Positions 8,870-17,292 of a stretch of 64,000 bases of DNA are shown in pieces. The position numbers and the translations under genes are program-made. The notes beneath the pieces were generated by a model. It was not told the DNA's origin. It worked only from the letters and a program-made list of their open reading frames with translations, and made no database searches. Position 1 is the stretch's first letter. Each line of letters starts with the position of its first letter. This DNA is from Caldilinea sp. CFX5 (lineage in GTDB: Bacteria > Chloroflexota > Anaerolineae > Caldilineales > Caldilineaceae): positions 1 through 64,000 of the forward strand of contig QWII01000001.1 of assembly GCA_021405325.1 (NCBI GenBank), written 5' to 3'.

Positions 8870-10234
8870 ATGACAACCACCCAAACCGACGACCGCGTCC
8901 CCGTAACCGTGCTCACCGGCTTTCTGGGCGCGGGCAAGACGACGCTTCTCAACCGCATTCTCACTGAAAACCACGGCAAGCGCATCGCCGTCATCGAGAA
9001 TGAATTTGGCGAGATTGGCATTGACCACGAGTTGGTGATCAGTTCCGACGAAGAGATCTTCGAGATGAACAACGGCTGTATCTGCTGCACCGTGCGCGGC
9101 GACCTGATCCGCATTCTGGGCAACCTGATGAAGCGCCGCGACAGGTTTGACTACATCATGATCGAAACCACCGGCCTCGCCGACCCCGGCCCCGTGGCGC
9201 AGACCTTCTTTATGGATGACGAGATGCAGCGCCACCTCAAGCTCGACGGCGTGATCACCCTGGTCGATGCTCGTCACATTGTCCAGCACATTGACGACAG
9301 CGAAGAGGCGCAGGGGCAGATCGCCTTTGCCGATGTGATCCTGCTCAACAAGACCGACCTGGTCGCGCCCACCGAGCTGGCCAACCTGGAAGCCCGGCTG
9401 CGCACCATGAATAGCGCCGCCAAACTTTATCACACGCAGAATGCCCAGGTGGCGATGGAGAAAGTGTTAAATGTCGGCGGCTTTGACCTCAACCGGGCGC
9501 TGACCGTAGACGACCGTTTCCTGGAACTGGAATACCCCTTTGAGTGGGCCGGCGTCTACCACCTGGAGCCGGGGCGCTATGAACTGGTATTGCAAGAAGG
9601 CCCCGACGATGACAAGATGGATGTCGCGCTCGTACCGCTGGTGACGGCGAGTCTGGAAGGCACGGAAAATCTGTGCGACGCCGAAAGCGCCTTTGCCACC
9701 CGCTCACGGGCGCACCGCTATGATGGCACAGCCATTCGCCCCAGCCTGCAACTACAGCGGCTACCCCTGACTGTTGACACCGGCAATGAAATGACCTTTA
9801 CCATTACCATTGAGCGCGCCGGCTACTATGGCCTCTTCACCGAGCATCACCCCAGCGAGTTCGACCTGGCGCTCGACGGCCCCAGCCAGAGCATCTTGCC
9901 GTTGGCCGAGCGCGAATTTAAGCCGCCCCATGAGCATGACGACGAAGTGACCTCGGTGGGCATCAACCTGGCCGGCGACCTGGACAACAAGAAGCTGAAC
10001 GCCTGGTTGGGCGACCTGTTGCGCACCCAGGGGCCGGACATCTACCGTATGAAAGGGGTTCTGAGTATTGCCGGCGACCCCAATCGCTTTGTCTTCCAGG
10101 GCGTGCACATGCTCTTTGATGGCCGCCCCGATCGTCCGTGGGGCAACCAGCCGCGCAAAAACGAATTGGTCTTTATCGGGCGCAACCTCGACCGCGCCGC
10201 CTTGACCGCAGGATTCCGCGCATGTCTAAAGTAA
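8870..10234 (+). CDS. CobW/COG0523 family GTPase (G3E), metal chaperone-like
   Basis: A 454-residue P-loop GTPase. Walker [10 protein letters not shown] is at residues 17-25, the metal-binding CxCC motif (CICC) at 70-73, and the base-specificity motif NKTD at 160-163. The CobW C-terminal domain occupies about 357-454. Between the two lies an extra region of roughly 130 residues (about 222-350) that is beta-rich and absent from the basic CobW layout. The family delivers or inserts metals (zinc, cobalt, nickel); which metal here is not evident. The last 13 bases overlap the start of the WD40 gene, so the pair is co-translated and probably works together. Confidence 0.9.
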   Translation: MTTTQTDDRVPVTVLTGFLGAGKTTLLNRILTENHGKRIAVIENEFGEIGIDHELVISSDEEIFEMNNGCICCTVRGDLIRILGNLMKRRDRFDYIMIETTGLADPGPVAQTFFMDDEMQRHLKLDGVITLVDARHIVQHIDDSEEAQGQIAFADVILLNKTDLVAPTELANLEARLRTMNSAAKLYHTQNAQVAMEKVLNVGGFDLNRALTVDDRFLELEYPFEWAGVYHLEPGRYELVLQEGPDDDKMDVALVPLVTASLEGTENLCDAESAFATRSRAHRYDGTAIRPSLQLQRLPLTVDTGNEMTFTITIERAGYYGLFTEHHPSEFDLALDGPSQSILPLAEREFKPPHEHDDEVTSVGINLAGDLDNKKLNAWLGDLLRTQGPDIYRMKGVLSIAGDPNRFVFQGVHMLFDGRPDRPWGNQPRKNELVFIGRNLDRAALTAGFRACLK

Positions 10235-11292
10235 AGCTCTTGCGCAAACCGGCCCCTGCGAAGAATGCCACCGCCACCCTGCGCTCCTGTTGGCAGCGAC
10301 CGCTCGATGACCACATCATTGCCCTGGCCTGGTCGCCGCCGGCTGGACAATGGTTGGCTGCGGCAACGGTGAGCGGGCCGATCTATCTCATCGACAGCGA
10401 AGGGGGCGAAGTTCACCGCCGCCTACCGGGGCATGGCTTTGGCACAATGGCGCTGGCCTGGCATCCCAATGGTTCAACCCTTGCCAGCGCCGGACAGGAT
10501 GGCAAGGTGCGGCTTTGGGATGTGGTCAGCGGTGAACAGACAGGGGAACTGGCTGGCGGTGCGGCTTGGGTGGAACATGTGGCCTGGTTGCCGGCGCACG
10601 ACAATCGCCGTGCGCCGCTGCTGGCCGCGGCCGCCGGACGCACACTGCGCATCTGGGACGAAAGCGGCGAATTGGTGCAAGAATATCCCAAGCACAGCAG
10701 CACCATCGCCCATATCCAATGGCACGCACCCCGCAACGAACTGGCGATCACTTCTTATGGCCTCCTCACTGTGCGCAACCCCGACCAGCCCGACGCGCTG
10801 CGTGAGTTGCCCTGGAAAGGCTCGTCGCTGGTGATCGCTTGGAGCCCCGACGGCAACTATATTGCCACCGGCGACCAGGATTCGACCGTCCACTTCTGGA
10901 TCACGGCGACCGGTCACGACCTGCAAATGTGGGGCTACCCGACCAAAGTGCGCGAACTGGCTTGGGATCACACCAGCCGCTATCTCGCCACCGGCGGCAG
11001 CGACACGGTGATCATCTGGGATTGCGGCGGCAAAGGGCCGGAAGGCACCAAGCCCCACATGCTCAAGGGCCACGAAGACACCCTCTCGGTGTTGACTTAC
11101 CAGCACAAGGGGCCGTTGCTGGCCTCTGGCGGCAATGATGGGCTGGTCATGCTCTGGTCGCCATTGCGGCAGAAGAAGGAGCTTTGTCATGTCGCCCGCC
11201 CCGCGCCGATTAGTCAACTGCTCTGGCTACCCGATGATGGACGTTTGGCCGCAGGGATGGCGAATGGAATGGTGGAACTCTTTATCGTGTGA
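10222..11292 (+). CDS. WD40 repeat protein
   Basis: A 356-residue protein made of about six to seven WD40 blades, for example [42 protein letters not shown] and [14 protein letters not shown]. It would fold as a beta propeller used for protein-protein contacts. No signal peptide is seen. I chose ATG 10222, which overlaps the CobW stop codon, because upstream codons in this frame merely shadow the CobW gene. The tight overlap with a metal-chaperone GTPase suggests it is a partner or scaffold of that GTPase (inference). Confidence 0.85.
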   Translation: MSKVKLLRKPAPAKNATATLRSCWQRPLDDHIIALAWSPPAGQWLAAATVSGPIYLIDSEGGEVHRRLPGHGFGTMALAWHPNGSTLASAGQDGKVRLWDVVSGEQTGELAGGAAWVEHVAWLPAHDNRRAPLLAAAAGRTLRIWDESGELVQEYPKHSSTIAHIQWHAPRNELAITSYGLLTVRNPDQPDALRELPWKGSSLVIAWSPDGNYIATGDQDSTVHFWITATGHDLQMWGYPTKVRELAWDHTSRYLATGGSDTVIIWDCGGKGPEGTKPHMLKGHEDTLSVLTYQHKGPLLASGGNDGLVMLWSPLRQKKELCHVARPAPISQLLWLPDDGRLAAGMANGMVELFIV

Positions 11293-11350
11293 TGAGATTG
11301 GTCGCATCGCCGCGCTGCTGGTGGAGCATGGCAAGTGGCGCTACGATTCA

Positions 11351-11998
11351 ATGAAACCATATTTGCAGACTTTTGTCTTACTACTTTCGCTCAGCCTGCT
11401 GGTCGCCTGTGTACCGGTGACTGCCCCTGGGGCGGACATGCCCAACCCAGCTTCCGAAAATTGTGTGGCGCAAGGCGGAACGTTGGAAATTCGCCAGGAA
11501 GCAGGCGGCGAGGTGGGTTATTGCCTCTTTACCGATGGCAGCCAATGCGAAGAGTGGGCGTTGATGCGGAAAGAGTACGCGCCGGGTCAAAACTTGACTA
11601 CCTACACCAACCCCTTTGCCTATTGCACCGACATTGGCACAATCGACACGCCGGACGCCCGTTACACTGGCGAACAACCACCCCCGGCGGTGATCACCGG
11701 CATCCGCGCTGCGTTCAATGCGCCGGCTGACGCGCCCGCCGATTTTTACAAAGAGGGAACCTTCTGGCGCTGTGCCGACGGTCAGGTCAAAGCGTGCATT
11801 GTCGGCGCTAATCTGCCTTGTGAAGAAAAAGCCGATTTGAGCGAGACACCCAACGAGGGTACGGTCTCGTTCTGCAAAGACAACCCCAACGCCGATGTTG
11901 TGCCAGCAGCAGCGACCGGACGCGCCACTGTCTTCACCTGGCGCTGTGTCAACGGCGAACCAGAGAAGGGCGACCAGGTAGCCCAAGCCGACGCCTAG
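11351..11998 (+). CDS. DUF333-containing lipoprotein, N-terminal part
   Basis: The signal peptide has lipobox LLVAC with cysteine at residue 20. A DUF333-type module follows (NCVAQGGTLEIRQ, then GGEVGYCLFTDGSQCEEWAL), a domain often annotated as hemolysin-like but of unknown function. Further Cys-rich segments follow. The frame stops at TAG 11996-11998, yet the same frame continues without interruption to 12469 with a similar composition. The true protein is therefore probably 372 residues, split by a point mutation or sequence error. The start at ATG 11351 begins the signal peptide; earlier codons overlap the WD40 gene. Confidence 0.7.
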   Translation: MKPYLQTFVLLLSLSLLVACVPVTAPGADMPNPASENCVAQGGTLEIRQEAGGEVGYCLFTDGSQCEEWALMRKEYAPGQNLTTYTNPFAYCTDIGTIDTPDARYTGEQPPPAVITGIRAAFNAPADAPADFYKEGTFWRCADGQVKACIVGANLPCEEKADLSETPNEGTVSFCKDNPNADVVPAAATGRATVFTWRCVNGEPEKGDQVAQADA

Positions 11999-12022
11999 GG
12001 CTTCATCGCCGATTTCTGGTAC

Positions 12023-12469
12023 GTGATCGACCCATCTACTACCACAACCGGCCCCTATATGCCGCTGCCGGCCGATGCGTGCGAAACGCTCAAAGCCGAC
12101 GCCGAGCAGACCCTGGGCGTCACCTTTACGCTGGCCGAGGCGCCTTTCCTCGACTACATCAGTCAGGAAGGTGGCAATGGCTGCCAGTTGACGGCAAACG
12201 GCACAGGCGCCGACTTCAGCGACCCAACGGCAGTTGTCGATGCGCTGAAAGCGGCCTTCGTTGGCTGGGAGGAAGACATGCAATACGCCAGCGGCGGGCC
12301 GACCGGGGCCGGTATCGGCATGACGCGTGACGCTGGGCTGTTGCTCATTCTTGCGGAATGGACGCCCGATCCAGCCGCCAACTGCCCGACTGACCAACCG
12401 GTCTCCGCTTGTAAGCTGACGCCGGAGCAGCAGTTGTACACCGTGACGGTGCAAGCCGCCATGAAGTAA
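12023..12469 (+). pseudogene. C-terminal half of the split DUF333 lipoprotein
   Basis: This open stretch of 148 codons lies in exactly the same frame as the gene ending at TAG 11996. The codons between the TAG and GTG 12023 read GFIADFWY, coding-like rather than leader-like. No ribosome-binding site precedes GTG 12023. Paired cysteines (ADACETLK, NGCQL, AANCPTD, SACKL) continue the pattern of the N-terminal part. I treat it as the remainder of one gene; independent translation is possible but unsupported. Confidence 0.55.
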
Positions 12470-12585
12470 TTCCCATCCCGTAGGGGGCGAAAGTAAGGTC
12501 GAGAGGATTGGCTGTGGCCAGGGTAAAGGATAGGCGTGAGTGTCGGGAAGATCTGTACCCTCCCCGACACTCCGCCTTGTTTACA

Positions 12586-13623
12586 CTAGGCGACCTGAGT
12601 GTTGACCGGTAAGGCCGGCACAGGCTTATCGATCAACAGGCGATAAAGCTTGCGCGCCAGGTCGATGATGACGATCACCATCACGATAGCAAGGCTGAGC
12701 TTTACCAGGGTGGTGACGCTGGCGATGGTGGTGATCGTGTCGCTGGTGATGATGCGGGCCAGGACATAGAGGCCAAAGAAGGTGCCGCCGACATCCAGCC
12801 AGCGCGTCAAGCGGTTCCACCGGCCCTGCACCAGCACCAACAGTTTGAGCAGAATGTCCAGCGCCCAGGCCGCGGTCAGCCAGGGGACATGTTGGCGAAA
12901 GCCCGCGGACAGAATGCCATAGATGCGCGTGCTGTTCTCATCCAGGTTGATATAGCCAATCGAATCGTAGAAAAAATTCAACCCGCCGATCAGAAAAAGG
13001 CTGACAACAATGCCGGCGATCAAATCACCATGGTTGATCCGATCCGGGTCTTTGATGGGCGGCAGTTGATAGGGATCCCAACGTGCTGTGGACTGCGTCG
13101 TCTTTTTACTCGCTTCGCTTTTCCAAGAAGCGCTGTTCACCCGTTCGATCACCGCAAAGATGATGGTGACAATAGCCGCGTTCACCAACAGCGCTTGCCA
13201 AACCGAGCCAAAGAGGGCGGGGATCAGCCGTTGAAACGAGGCCGCTTCCTGCTGGGCAAGCGCAAAGATCACGCCCAGCATGTGGACGCCGATCACTATC
13301 GACAAGGTGACGGTGAGCACCTGCCGGTAGATCGGAAAGAGATCAGCGCCGATCAACACCTCAGCGGGGCGGTAGCGGGCAGCCATTGCTTTGGGCGGGC
13401 CAAATTCGCGCAAGACCGCAGCGGTCAGTTCAGTTGTGGCAAGCTGGGGTTGCTCGCCGCGGTGGGCGGCGCGTTCCTCAATGGCATCCTCAATCAGCGA
13501 ACGCAACTCCTTTTCAATATCAGCGCGTGATTGCTTCGGCAGGTTCTCGCCCACTTCATGAAGATAACGGTTGATCAGCTCGTCGCTGGTGACCGTTGCG
13601 TTTTGCTTGTTTTCTGTGTTCAT
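12586..13623 (-). CDS. HAAS-domain-like multi-pass membrane protein
   Basis: A 345-residue protein. The N-terminal helical segment (LINRYLHEVGENLPKQSRADIEKELRSLIEDAIEER) matches the HAAS-type domain seen beside PadR regulators. About five hydrophobic helices follow. A GGAGAAAG ribosome-binding site precedes ATG 13623. It lies 44 bases downstream of padR in the same direction, so it is the PadR-controlled gene. Proteins of this type act as partner or sensor membrane proteins of unknown biochemical role. In-frame codons upstream of the chosen start overlap padR. Confidence 0.75.
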   Translation of the reverse strand: MNTENKQNATVTSDELINRYLHEVGENLPKQSRADIEKELRSLIEDAIEERAAHRGEQPQLATTELTAAVLREFGPPKAMAARYRPAEVLIGADLFPIYRQVLTVTLSIVIGVHMLGVIFALAQQEAASFQRLIPALFGSVWQALLVNAAIVTIIFAVIERVNSASWKSEASKKTTQSTARWDPYQLPPIKDPDRINHGDLIAGIVVSLFLIGGLNFFYDSIGYINLDENSTRIYGILSAGFRQHVPWLTAAWALDILLKLLVLVQGRWNRLTRWLDVGGTFFGLYVLARIITSDTITTIASVTTLVKLSLAIVMVIVIIDLARKLYRLLIDKPVPALPVNTQVA

Positions 13624-13667
13624 TAGCTTTCTCCAATGCTCCGTCATAAGCCGGCAGCAGAACAAGG

Positions 13668-14012
13668 TTACCCCAAAAGGTTGTTCAAAACCGCGGCCAG
13701 TGTGCGCCATTCCTCGGTTAAATTCGCCAGAATGCGCTTCCCTTCTTCACTCATCCGGTAATAGCGGCGTGGACGAACATCATCCACCACTTTCCAGTCG
13801 CTGACGAGGAGTTGTTGATCCTCAAGGCGCCGCAACAGCGGGTAGAGTGTGCCTTCGTTGATTTCAAGACCTTTGGCGTTGAGCGACTGCTTTAGCGAGT
13901 AGCCATACTGCTCTTCATGCAGTTGGCTCAAGACAGCCAGCAGCAGAATGCCGCGTCGCAACTCCAAAACGATCTTGTCTTGCGTAGCTTCCTGTGTGTC
14001 ATCGTGTACCAT
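13668..14012 (-). CDS. PadR family transcriptional regulator
   Basis: A 114-residue winged-helix repressor of the short PadR class: LELRRGILLLAVLSQLHEEQYGYSLKQSL, EINEGTLYPLLRRLEDQQLLVSDW, then RPRRYYRMSEEGKR. It heads the operon with the HAAS-like membrane protein. I choose ATG 14012 because the -10 box of a consensus promoter (14020-14025) leaves only 7 bases before it, so the mRNA would begin at or next to this codon (leaderless). An ATG at 14021 would lie inside the -10 and cannot be used from that promoter. A palindrome covers the promoter spacer, which predicts autorepression. Confidence 0.85.
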   Translation of the reverse strand: MVHDDTQEATQDKIVLELRRGILLLAVLSQLHEEQYGYSLKQSLNAKGLEINEGTLYPLLRRLEDQQLLVSDWKVVDDVRPRRYYRMSEEGKRILANLTEEWRTLAAVLNNLLG

Positions 14013-14019
14013 GTATTGC

Positions 14020-14048
14020 ATTATACTGTATATTACACAGTATGTCAA
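14020..14048 (-). promoter_or_regulatory. Consensus promoter with PadR operator
   Basis: On the minus strand TTGACA (14048-14043) and TATAAT (14025-14020) are separated by exactly 17 bases, a perfect sigma70 consensus. The dyad ATACTGT-N7-ACAGTAT (14023-14043) fills the spacer and matches the ATACT/AGTAT half sites known for PadR-family operators. RNA polymerase and repressor would compete directly. Confidence 0.8.
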
Positions 14049-14067
14049 GCGCCAATTTTGCAAAAAA

Positions 14068-14310
14068 ACAGAATTATTGCGCCCAACTATTTGACCGACG
14101 AGCGCGACCTGGCGGCGTTGGTCGCGGGTGTCAAACTGGCGCGGCAGATTGCCGCTGCACTGGCCTTGCAACCATTCTGCGGACCAGAGGTCTTGCCCGG
14201 CAGTAAAGCTGTCAACGATCATGTCAACGATTGTCAATGCCAACACCAACGCGCCGACCATCATGATTGCCGAAAAAGCGGCGGATCTGATCAAAGCAGC
14301 GCGTGAGTAG
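14068..14310 (+). pseudogene. GMC oxidoreductase C-terminal remnant
   Basis: One frame encodes NYLTDERDLAALVAGVKLAR and ALQPFCGPEVLPG, typical of the C-terminal part of glucose-methanol-choline oxidoreductases. Another frame directly after encodes MSTIVNANTNAPTIMIAEKAADLI and stops at 14308-14310, which matches the very end of the same family. The stretch between them, including the catalytic His region, is missing. It is a decayed fragment with an internal deletion and frameshift, lying just upstream of padR on the opposite strand. Nothing is seen in 14311-14376. Confidence 0.6.
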
Positions 14311-14377
14311 TCGCAGGTGAAAAGCGTGGATTGCCACCGAAGCCATACTTACTATTGCGTTGGTCGTCACGCTGTAT

Positions 14378-14405
14378 TTGGCGGGGTGCAGAACATTGGT
14401 ATAAT
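14378..14405 (+). promoter_or_regulatory. Promoter giving a leaderless transcript
   Basis: TTGGCG (14378-14383) and a perfect TATAAT (14400-14405) are 16 bases apart. The gene's ATG at 14414 lies 8 bases after the -10, so transcription would start at or within a base or two of the start codon. Confidence 0.5.
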
Positions 14406-14413
14406 TTATTCCT

Positions 14414-14878
14414 ATGTTGACAATGGCGTGTCCTAACAAGAGCAGACGTAAGCAATTTCTGCGCATCCTGCGTTTCTTTTATGCCGGCTTGTTTGCGTTA
14501 GTCTTACCGATGATCTGCTGGGGCGCACAAGAAACGCCCGGTCATCCTCATGCACGCGCACACTTTGTTTTTGTCGACCCCATATTAACCGAAGAGGCGG
14601 CTGACAGCACAGAAGCGGACGCCAAGCCGAGACGCAGCGCCATTGGACATCACGAACACTACGGGCAAACTCATGCCGCCACGCAAAGGACCAAACCCCA
14701 ATCACAACCGGTGGGGCGTTCAACGCCATCCATGTCAGGCGTTATTTTGTTACTCCTGGTAGGTACAGCGACGACACTTTTGCCTTGCCAAAGCAAAAGG
14801 CCGGATTTCTGCCGTTGGTTTGCCCAGCTAGACGAGCGACCTTTTGTCGCCGTAATTCCCACGCCGCCGCCCCGCTAA
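14414..14878 (+). CDS. His-rich small membrane protein
   Basis: A 154-residue protein with two hydrophobic helices (about residues 18-38 and 107-124) flanking a soluble region rich in histidine (GHPHARAHF, GHHEHYGQTHA), suggestive of metal binding. No named family is recognised. ATG 14414 follows a perfect -10 box by 8 bases, which argues for leaderless expression and fixes the start. A PCu(A)C copper chaperone lies 520 bases downstream in the same direction, so a role in copper handling is a reasonable guess. Confidence 0.55.
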   Translation: MLTMACPNKSRRKQFLRILRFFYAGLFALVLPMICWGAQETPGHPHARAHFVFVDPILTEEAADSTEADAKPRRSAIGHHEHYGQTHAATQRTKPQSQPVGRSTPSMSGVILLLLVGTATTLLPCQSKRPDFCRWFAQLDERPFVAVIPTPPPR

Positions 14879-15400
14879 TGTCGCCTTCTTTTTGATAAGC
14901 CAATTCGCTTCGCTTTTTGTAGATTGTCATCACAAACCCGGTTTCTGACGGAAGACTGGTTTGTAACGCCGCAGCGTTACAGTCTACAGAATTTCCTGCG
15001 CTGATCACCGTCAGAACTTGCGCGCCGTAGTTGGCGCTGTTTGGTCAGCACACTGGCTTATCACCTTTCCACCATCAACAATCGATCAATTGCACTCGGC
15101 TGCACGCCAGGCACCTACGCGCCTGCCAGACCGATCAGGGGTAGGGATAGTGCAGGTATCAGGGTCTATCCCACGGCACAACGCTGTGCTGTGGAAGCGT
15201 GCCCAGGCACGCCTTGCTGTTGCGCCTGTTGCTTGCTCTTGCTCCAAGTTGGCGAGTGTACTGGCGGTTGCCTTTGTATCGGCATGCCGACCAGACGTGC
15301 CGCGCCAGAGTGACAGCTTTGATGTACGATTACATGTATCACATTATCAACAAGCAAGCTTGGACCGTGACAACGGTCACGATTCGAGGAGGTTTTGACT
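14879..15400. other. Gap without a supported gene
   Basis: It contains a short perfect hairpin (TGTAACGC / GCGTTACA at 14962-14981) nested in a weaker inverted repeat (14941-14951 with 15006-15016). Several overlapping short open frames occur, but none has a ribosome-binding site or a recognisable product. Confidence 0.5.
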
Positions 15401-15985
15401 ATGAAACACTATACCCTTTTGCTCATCTTGGTGACAACCATTTTGTTCACTGCCTGTATTCAACCAGCGACAGCGCCGGTTGCGACGACCGCTAGCGGCT
15501 TGCAAATCATCGATCCATGGGCGCGCCAGGCGCAAATGCGCAATGAAAATGCTATGTCGGGCGCGGCCATGACCAATACAGTAGGGATGAGCAACACAAC
15601 CGCCATGACTGCTTCCGCCGCCATGAGCAGCACCACCCCGATGACCGGAACGATGGGGATGGGCATGGGTGGCGCAATGGGGGCGATGTACATGACCATT
15701 CGCAACACCACCGGCACGCCGGATCGGCTGATCAAGGCGCAAAGTGATGTTGCCAAGGTGGTCGAACTACACAATGTCGCTATGAAAGATGGCGTCATGA
15801 GCATGTACCCGGTCGAAACGATTGAGATTCCAGCCAACGGGGAAGCAGTACTCAAGCCGGGTAGCTTTCATGTCATGTTGATTGGTCTCAATCGCGATCT
15901 GGTAGTTGGCGAAAGCATGACCGTCACCTTGACCTTTGAACAGGCGGGGGATGTCACCTTGCAAGCGCCCATCCGCGAACGCTAA
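15401..15985 (+). CDS. PCu(A)C family copper chaperone, lipoprotein
   Basis: A 194-residue protein with lipobox LFTAC (cysteine 19). It has the PCu(A)C core: IIDPWARQ at the start of the domain, ELHNVAMKDGVMSM with the copper-binding His and Met, and FHVMLIGL with the second His-x-Met. The family carries Cu(I) to the CuA centre of cytochrome oxidase in the periplasm. Unusually, a methionine-rich insert of about 50 residues (MTNTVGMSNTTAMTAS, then GTMGMGMGGAMGAM) lies within the domain and could add copper sites. A strong AGGAGG ribosome-binding site (15387-15392) precedes ATG 15401. Confidence 0.85.
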   Translation: MKHYTLLLILVTTILFTACIQPATAPVATTASGLQIIDPWARQAQMRNENAMSGAAMTNTVGMSNTTAMTASAAMSSTTPMTGTMGMGMGGAMGAMYMTIRNTTGTPDRLIKAQSDVAKVVELHNVAMKDGVMSMYPVETIEIPANGEAVLKPGSFHVMLIGLNRDLVVGESMTVTLTFEQAGDVTLQAPIRER

Positions 15986-16001
15986 TTCTATTGTGCCGTA
16001 A

Positions 16002-16034
16002 ACCGCTTGGTAGGGGCGCGCCCTACCAAGCGGT
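16002..16034. terminator. Perfect 14-bp hairpin after the copper chaperone
   Basis: ACCGCTTGGTAGGG (16002-16015) pairs perfectly with 16021-16034 around a 5-base loop, 16 bases after the stop codon. No long T-run follows, so it may be a palindromic repeat rather than a strict terminator. Confidence 0.5.
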
Positions 16035-16059
16035 GGTGTTTAGTCTGAGGTAAAGCCTT

Positions 16060-16185
16060 ATGAAACAAACTTGGTTGAAGTGGGTGGGTCCGGTAATTGT
16101 CTTGCTGGTGGTGGCATTTGTAGCCACCAAGGGTGGTGTTAAACAACCTGGTACAGCCTTTTACTCGCGATTCCGCGAGAGTTGA
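16060..16185 (+). CDS. Small 41-residue membrane protein or truncated N terminus
   Basis: ATG 16060 is preceded by GAGG with suitable spacing. It encodes MKQTWLKWVGPVIVLLVVAFVA, a signal anchor, then about 20 residues and a TGA. Such a beginning is typical of membrane-tethered thioredoxin or SCO-type proteins, which often accompany PCu(A)C. It could be the stump of one, but nothing in the sequence proves that. The following 16186-16479 is AT-rich and holds no supported gene. Confidence 0.4.
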   Translation: MKQTWLKWVGPVIVLLVVAFVATKGGVKQPGTAFYSRFRES

Positions 16186-16479
16186 AACCCTATATAACAG
16201 CTTAAACATCGCGAACTGCGGGTTGTGCTTTATTTAATTGTTTGTTTATTTATGATGACGAAAAGTTACTCAAGCCGTTATTTTCATTTTTGTAATCTAA
16301 CTGCAAGTCAAATTGTTTAGAAAAACCCGCCTAAAGACACAAGAACAGATGTGATAAAATGATGAAGACGCCTTTGCGGTTTGCGGATTTGCTGACGCAA
16401 TAAACTATCACACAGCCGCAGTAGCCCTTGGGCTTGAGTTGATCAGTCACAACAAACGGGGGCCTTTACCCGGCGCAGT

Positions 16480-17253
16480 GTGGAATGCTGGATGCGCGAC
16501 ACCGGGCCGGTCTTTGTGGTCAATGCCAACGGGGAAAAGGCCGGAATCGATTTTAACTTTAACGGCTGGGGCGAAAAACAGGCCTATAGTCGCGATGGCA
16601 AGGTGGCTGGTTTTGTTAACCGGCGCGCGGCGGTTCCTACCATCCATACCGAACTGGTGTTAGAAGGCGGCGGCATCGAGGTGGATGGGCATGGCACCGC
16701 CATGATGACCGAAAGCTGCATCCTCAATGATAACCGCAACCCCGATCTGAGCAAGGCGGCTTGTGAAGCTGAATTGAAACGGCTGTTGGGGCTACAGCAG
16801 ATTATCTGGCTACCTGGCATCAAAGACAAAGACATCACCGACGGCCACACCGACTTTTACGCCCGCTTTGCCCGGCCCGGCGTGGTCGTGGCGGGCTATG
16901 ATCCCGACCCGGCGTCCTTTGACCATGCCGTCACCAAGAAACATCTTCAGCTTCTCAAGGCGGCCAAAGATGCGCAAGGGCGGAGCCTGGAGGTTGTTGT
17001 GTTGGAAGGACCGCAAACGATTCGCAAAACGTATGAAAATGAATCGTTTGCCGCCGGTTACATCAATTTCTACGTCTGCAATGGTGCGGTCATCGCCCCT
17101 GAATTTGGCGACGCGCACGCTGACAAGGCGACGAAGAGCACGTTACAAAGCTTGTTCCCTGGTCGCGACGTGGTGCAGTTAAACATCGATGGCATTGCCG
17201 CCGGCGGTGGCGGCATCCATTGCACCACCCAACAGGAGCCGCAAACGGCGTAA
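16480..17253 (+). pseudogene. Agmatine deiminase family protein, N-terminally truncated
   Basis: The 257-residue frame has the porphyromonas-type peptidylarginine/agmatine deiminase motifs: CWMRDTGPVFV, VLEGGGIEVDG, DGHTDFYARF with the catalytic His, and GGGGIHC with the nucleophilic Cys near the end. Intact agmatine deiminases have about 340-370 residues; roughly the first 100, including part of the substrate-binding propeller, are absent. The frame is open only about 20 codons upstream of GTG 16480, and those codons do not resemble the family. The enzyme would turn agmatine into N-carbamoylputrescine, but the truncation makes activity doubtful. Confidence 0.7.
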
Positions 17254-17292
17254 AGCAGAGAGAAAAGGTTGTTCACGAATCACTGACAGCGG

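Noticed and set aside
11996..11998. TAG as pyrrolysine or stop recoding
   Set aside because: The other interrupted frames use TGA or a frameshift, and no context supports pyrrolysine; mutation or error is simpler.
11381..12454. 357-codon minus-strand frame over the DUF333 lipoprotein
   Set aside because: Composition is typical of antisense frames, and the plus strand carries a signal peptide and paired cysteines. It only seems attractive because the plus frame is interrupted.
15018..15398. 126-codon frame before the copper chaperone
   Set aside because: Biased composition, no ribosome-binding site, several overlapping frames of similar length and no domain.
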